Notes under the pieces: model-generated
Told to the model about the DNA's origin: nothing
Database searches by the model: none
What the model saw: the letters and a program-made list of their open reading frames with translations, nothing else
In this document: piece after piece, positions 62,315 to 64,000 of the stretch
Position numbering within the stretch: the first letter of the stretch is position 1
How the letters are laid out: every line of letters starts with the position of its first letter
Position numbers and translations under genes: made by a program
NCBI GenBank assembly: GCA_051006995.1
Contig: JBPCSQ010000028.1
Span: 124,001-188,000 of the forward strand
Direction of reading: 5' to 3'
DNA: 64,000 nt
DNA from: JAIQGF01 sp051006995
GTDB lineage: Bacteria; Acidobacteriota; Terriglobia; Terriglobales; Acidobacteriaceae

Positions 62315-64000
62315 ACGCGCCTCCTCGCCGATGCCTTGCGCCCGCTACTTTTGGCGGCGCCGGCCAGCAGCGCCACGGCGGTGACCTCGCCGTGACTTGG
62401 CTTGATTTGCGCTTCCTGCACGGCGCGCCAGATTTTTTCCGGCTTCAGCGGCATATCAATGTGGTGAATGCCGAGCGGCGCCAGCGCGTCGCAGACCGCA
62501 TTCACTACCGCCGGCGTGCAGCCGATGGTGCCCGCTTCCCCAACGCCTTTGACCCCCATCGGGTTCACCGGCGACGGCGTGCAGGTCCGCTCCAGCGTGA
62601 GTTCGGGAATGTCGGGGGCGCGCGGCAGCGCGTAATCCATCAGCGTGCCCGTCATGAGCTGGCCATCGCTGTTATAGATCACTTCCTCATAGAGTGCCTG
62701 CGCCATGCCCTGCACAATCCCGCCATGCACCTGACCTTCCACCAGCATGGGGTTGATGACGTTGCCGCAATCGTCCACGGCAACGTACTTTTCAAATTTG
62801 ATCTCGCCGGTTTCGATGTCCACTTCGCACGCGATGACATGGGCGCCGAACGGGAAGGTGAAATTCGACGGCTCGAAGAAGTGCGTCGCCTCCAGGCCCG
62901 GTTCGACTCCCGCGGGCAGGCTCTTGGCCGCGTAGGCAGCGCCCACGACTTCGCCAAAGGCCAGCGTCTTTTTCGATCCCTTCGGCCCGATGCGGCCGTT
63001 GCCGAATACCATCTGCTCCGGCTTGCCGCCCAGCAGGTGCGCGGCGATGGCGGCCATCTTCTTCTTGAGCTTCTCGGTGGCGACGTACAACGCCGTGCCG
63101 CCCACCGCGGTGCCACGGCTGCCGAAGGTGCCGATGCCGTACGGCACGACGGCAGTGTCGCCGTGCACTACGTTCACATCGTCGGGCGTAATGCCGAGCA
63201 TGTCGGCGATCATTTGCGCGAAGGTGGTTTCCTGGCCTTGGCCATGCGGCGATGCGCCGGTCAATGCTGTGATTTTTCCCGTAGGTTCGATGCGCACCGT
63301 GCCGCTTTCCCAGCCGCCCGCCGGCATGGCGGCCGACGGCCCCATGGCGCAGATTTCGACATAGGTGGACAGGCCGATGCCAAAGTAGCGGCCCTGCTTC
63401 CACCCGGCCTTCTGGCGCGCGCGCAACTTGTCGTAGCCGGAAAGCTCTAGCGCCTTCTTCAAACTCCGCTGGTAATTGCCGGAGTCGTAAACGACGCCGG
63501 TGGCCACCGGGAAGGGAAAATCGGTGGGCTTGGGGAAATTGCGGCGGCGAATCTCGGCCGCGTCCATATCAAGTTCGCGCGCCGCCACATCCATGATTCG
63601 TTCGATCAGGTAGGTAGCCTCGGGCCGGCCGGCGCCGCGGTAGGCGTCGGTGGACATTTTGTTGGTGAACACGCCAAGGATTTCGAACTCGATGGCGGGC
63701 ACCTTGTAGCAGCCGGTGCTCATCAGGCCGGTGAGGGTGGCGATGATCGGGGTCAGCAGTTGGTGATAAGCGCCCAGATCGGCGTGGACCCTGGTCCGCA
63801 TCGCAAGAATAGTGCCATCGCGCTTCAGCGCCAGCTCGACATCATTGATCTGGTCGCGCCCGTGGATGGTGGCGGCGATGTTCTCGCGGCGGCCCTCGAT
63901 CCACTTCACCGGGCGGCCTAACTTCATTGCCAGCCAGGGCACCACGCCTTCTTCGCCGTAGACGTTGAGCTTGCTTCCGAAACCACCGCCGACTTCCGGC
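62311..64000 (-). CDS. Molybdenum hydroxylase large subunit, form II CoxL-like (partial)
   Basis: This is the molybdopterin-binding subunit; the 5' end is cut by the window, leaving 562 C-terminal residues. It begins inside V-G-G-G-F-G-S-K, typical of the FAD/Mo domains, and has the active-site loop A-Y-R-G-A-G-R, which marks form II (putative) CO dehydrogenases as opposed to A-Y-x-C-S-F-R of true CoxL. The later V-G-E-A-G-T-I-G-C motif carries the conserved catalytic Glu. Substrates of form II are uncertain: aldehydes, aromatics or nicotinate-like compounds are possible. With benzoate-CoA ligase in the same run, aromatic metabolism is a reasonable guess. Confidence 0.92.
   Translation of the reverse strand, partial: PEVGGGFGSKLNVYGEEGVVPWLAMKLGRPVKWIEGRRENIAATIHGRDQINDVELALKRDGTILAMRTRVHADLGAYHQLLTPIIATLTGLMSTGCYKVPAIEFEILGVFTNKMSTDAYRGAGRPEATYLIERIMDVAARELDMDAAEIRRRNFPKPTDFPFPVATGVVYDSGNYQRSLKKALELSGYDKLRARQKAGWKQGRYFGIGLSTYVEICAMGPSAAMPAGGWESGTVRIEPTGKITALTGASPHGQGQETTFAQMIADMLGITPDDVNVVHGDTAVVPYGIGTFGSRGTAVGGTALYVATEKLKKKMAAIAAHLLGGKPEQMVFGNGRIGPKGSKKTLAFGEVVGAAYAAKSLPAGVEPGLEATHFFEPSNFTFPFGAHVIACEVDIETGEIKFEKYVAVDDCGNVINPMLVEGQVHGGIVQGMAQALYEEVIYNSDGQLMTGTLMDYALPRAPDIPELTLERTCTPSPVNPMGVKGVGEAGTIGCTPAVVNAVCDALAPLGIHHIDMPLKPEKIWRAVQEAQIKPSHGEVTAVALLAGAAKSSGRKASARRRV

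Overview
The window is a GC-rich bacterial chromosome segment with tightly packed, often overlapping genes. Several features recall Acidobacteriota (Koribacter- or Terriglobia-like): MacB/FtsX-type permeases without a neighbouring ATPase, a Ser/Thr kinase fused to TolB-like and TPR regions, an ARPP-1/DUF6569 protein, form II CoxL-type molybdoenzymes, and probable selenocysteine use. The taxonomic call is an inference from gene content; no rRNA or other marker gene is present.

Layout. 1-874: probable right end of an integrated element, with a pentanucleotide repeat, a CxxC zinc-finger protein, and the 3' part of a CAU-anticodon tRNA that looks like an attachment site. 892-2057: PP2C phosphatase and a small secreted protein. 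2106-9817: leftward copper/silver efflux operon (Cys-rich secreted protein, TolC-like CusC, CusB, NosL-like protein, CusA, lytic transglycosylase) behind a CRP/FNR-like palindrome. 9998-15750: response regulator and two large divergent sensor kinases. 15766-24466: FAD/Fe-S oxidoreductase, enolase-superfamily enzyme, DUF1275 membrane protein behind an operator-like promoter, SDR and glycogen-debranching-type enzyme. 24468-32252: two ABC permeases, a Ser/Thr kinase and an M1 aminopeptidase. 32370-34875: rightward cluster of an OsmC-like protein with an in-frame TGA at its conserved Cys position, a small Cys protein, a membrane-tethered sulfite-oxidase-fold enzyme and a b-type cytochrome. 35187-45701: amino acid permease, PIG-L deacetylase and a complete overlapping hisIGDCBHFA run with its own promoter, seven-His leader peptide and attenuator. 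45799-49520: anti-sigma-like protein, sigma factor, ARPP-1 protein and pterin dehydratase. 49525-53740: LON-domain protein, a radical SAM protein whose frame continues through TGA into a C-U-A-E-P tail, MsrPQ and a secreted protein. 53778-59239: ABC exporter, K+ channel-like protein, ChrB-domain protein and MFS transporter. 59407-64000: benzoate-CoA-ligase-like enzyme and a CoxG/CoxM/CoxL molybdenum hydroxylase set, cut by the window end.

The strongest observations are the two independent selenoprotein candidates. In both, a TGA stands where Cys is expected, coding continues in frame, and a short strong hairpin with a 5-nt loop and G at loop position 2 follows 19 or 25 nt later, matching the described bacterial SECIS geometry. 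Also notable are the nearly leaderless his attenuator, the tRNA-fragment attachment site, four T-x-x-I repeats ahead of a Tat-like segment in a molybdoenzyme, and a receiver/kinase with a degenerate Hpt-like tail.
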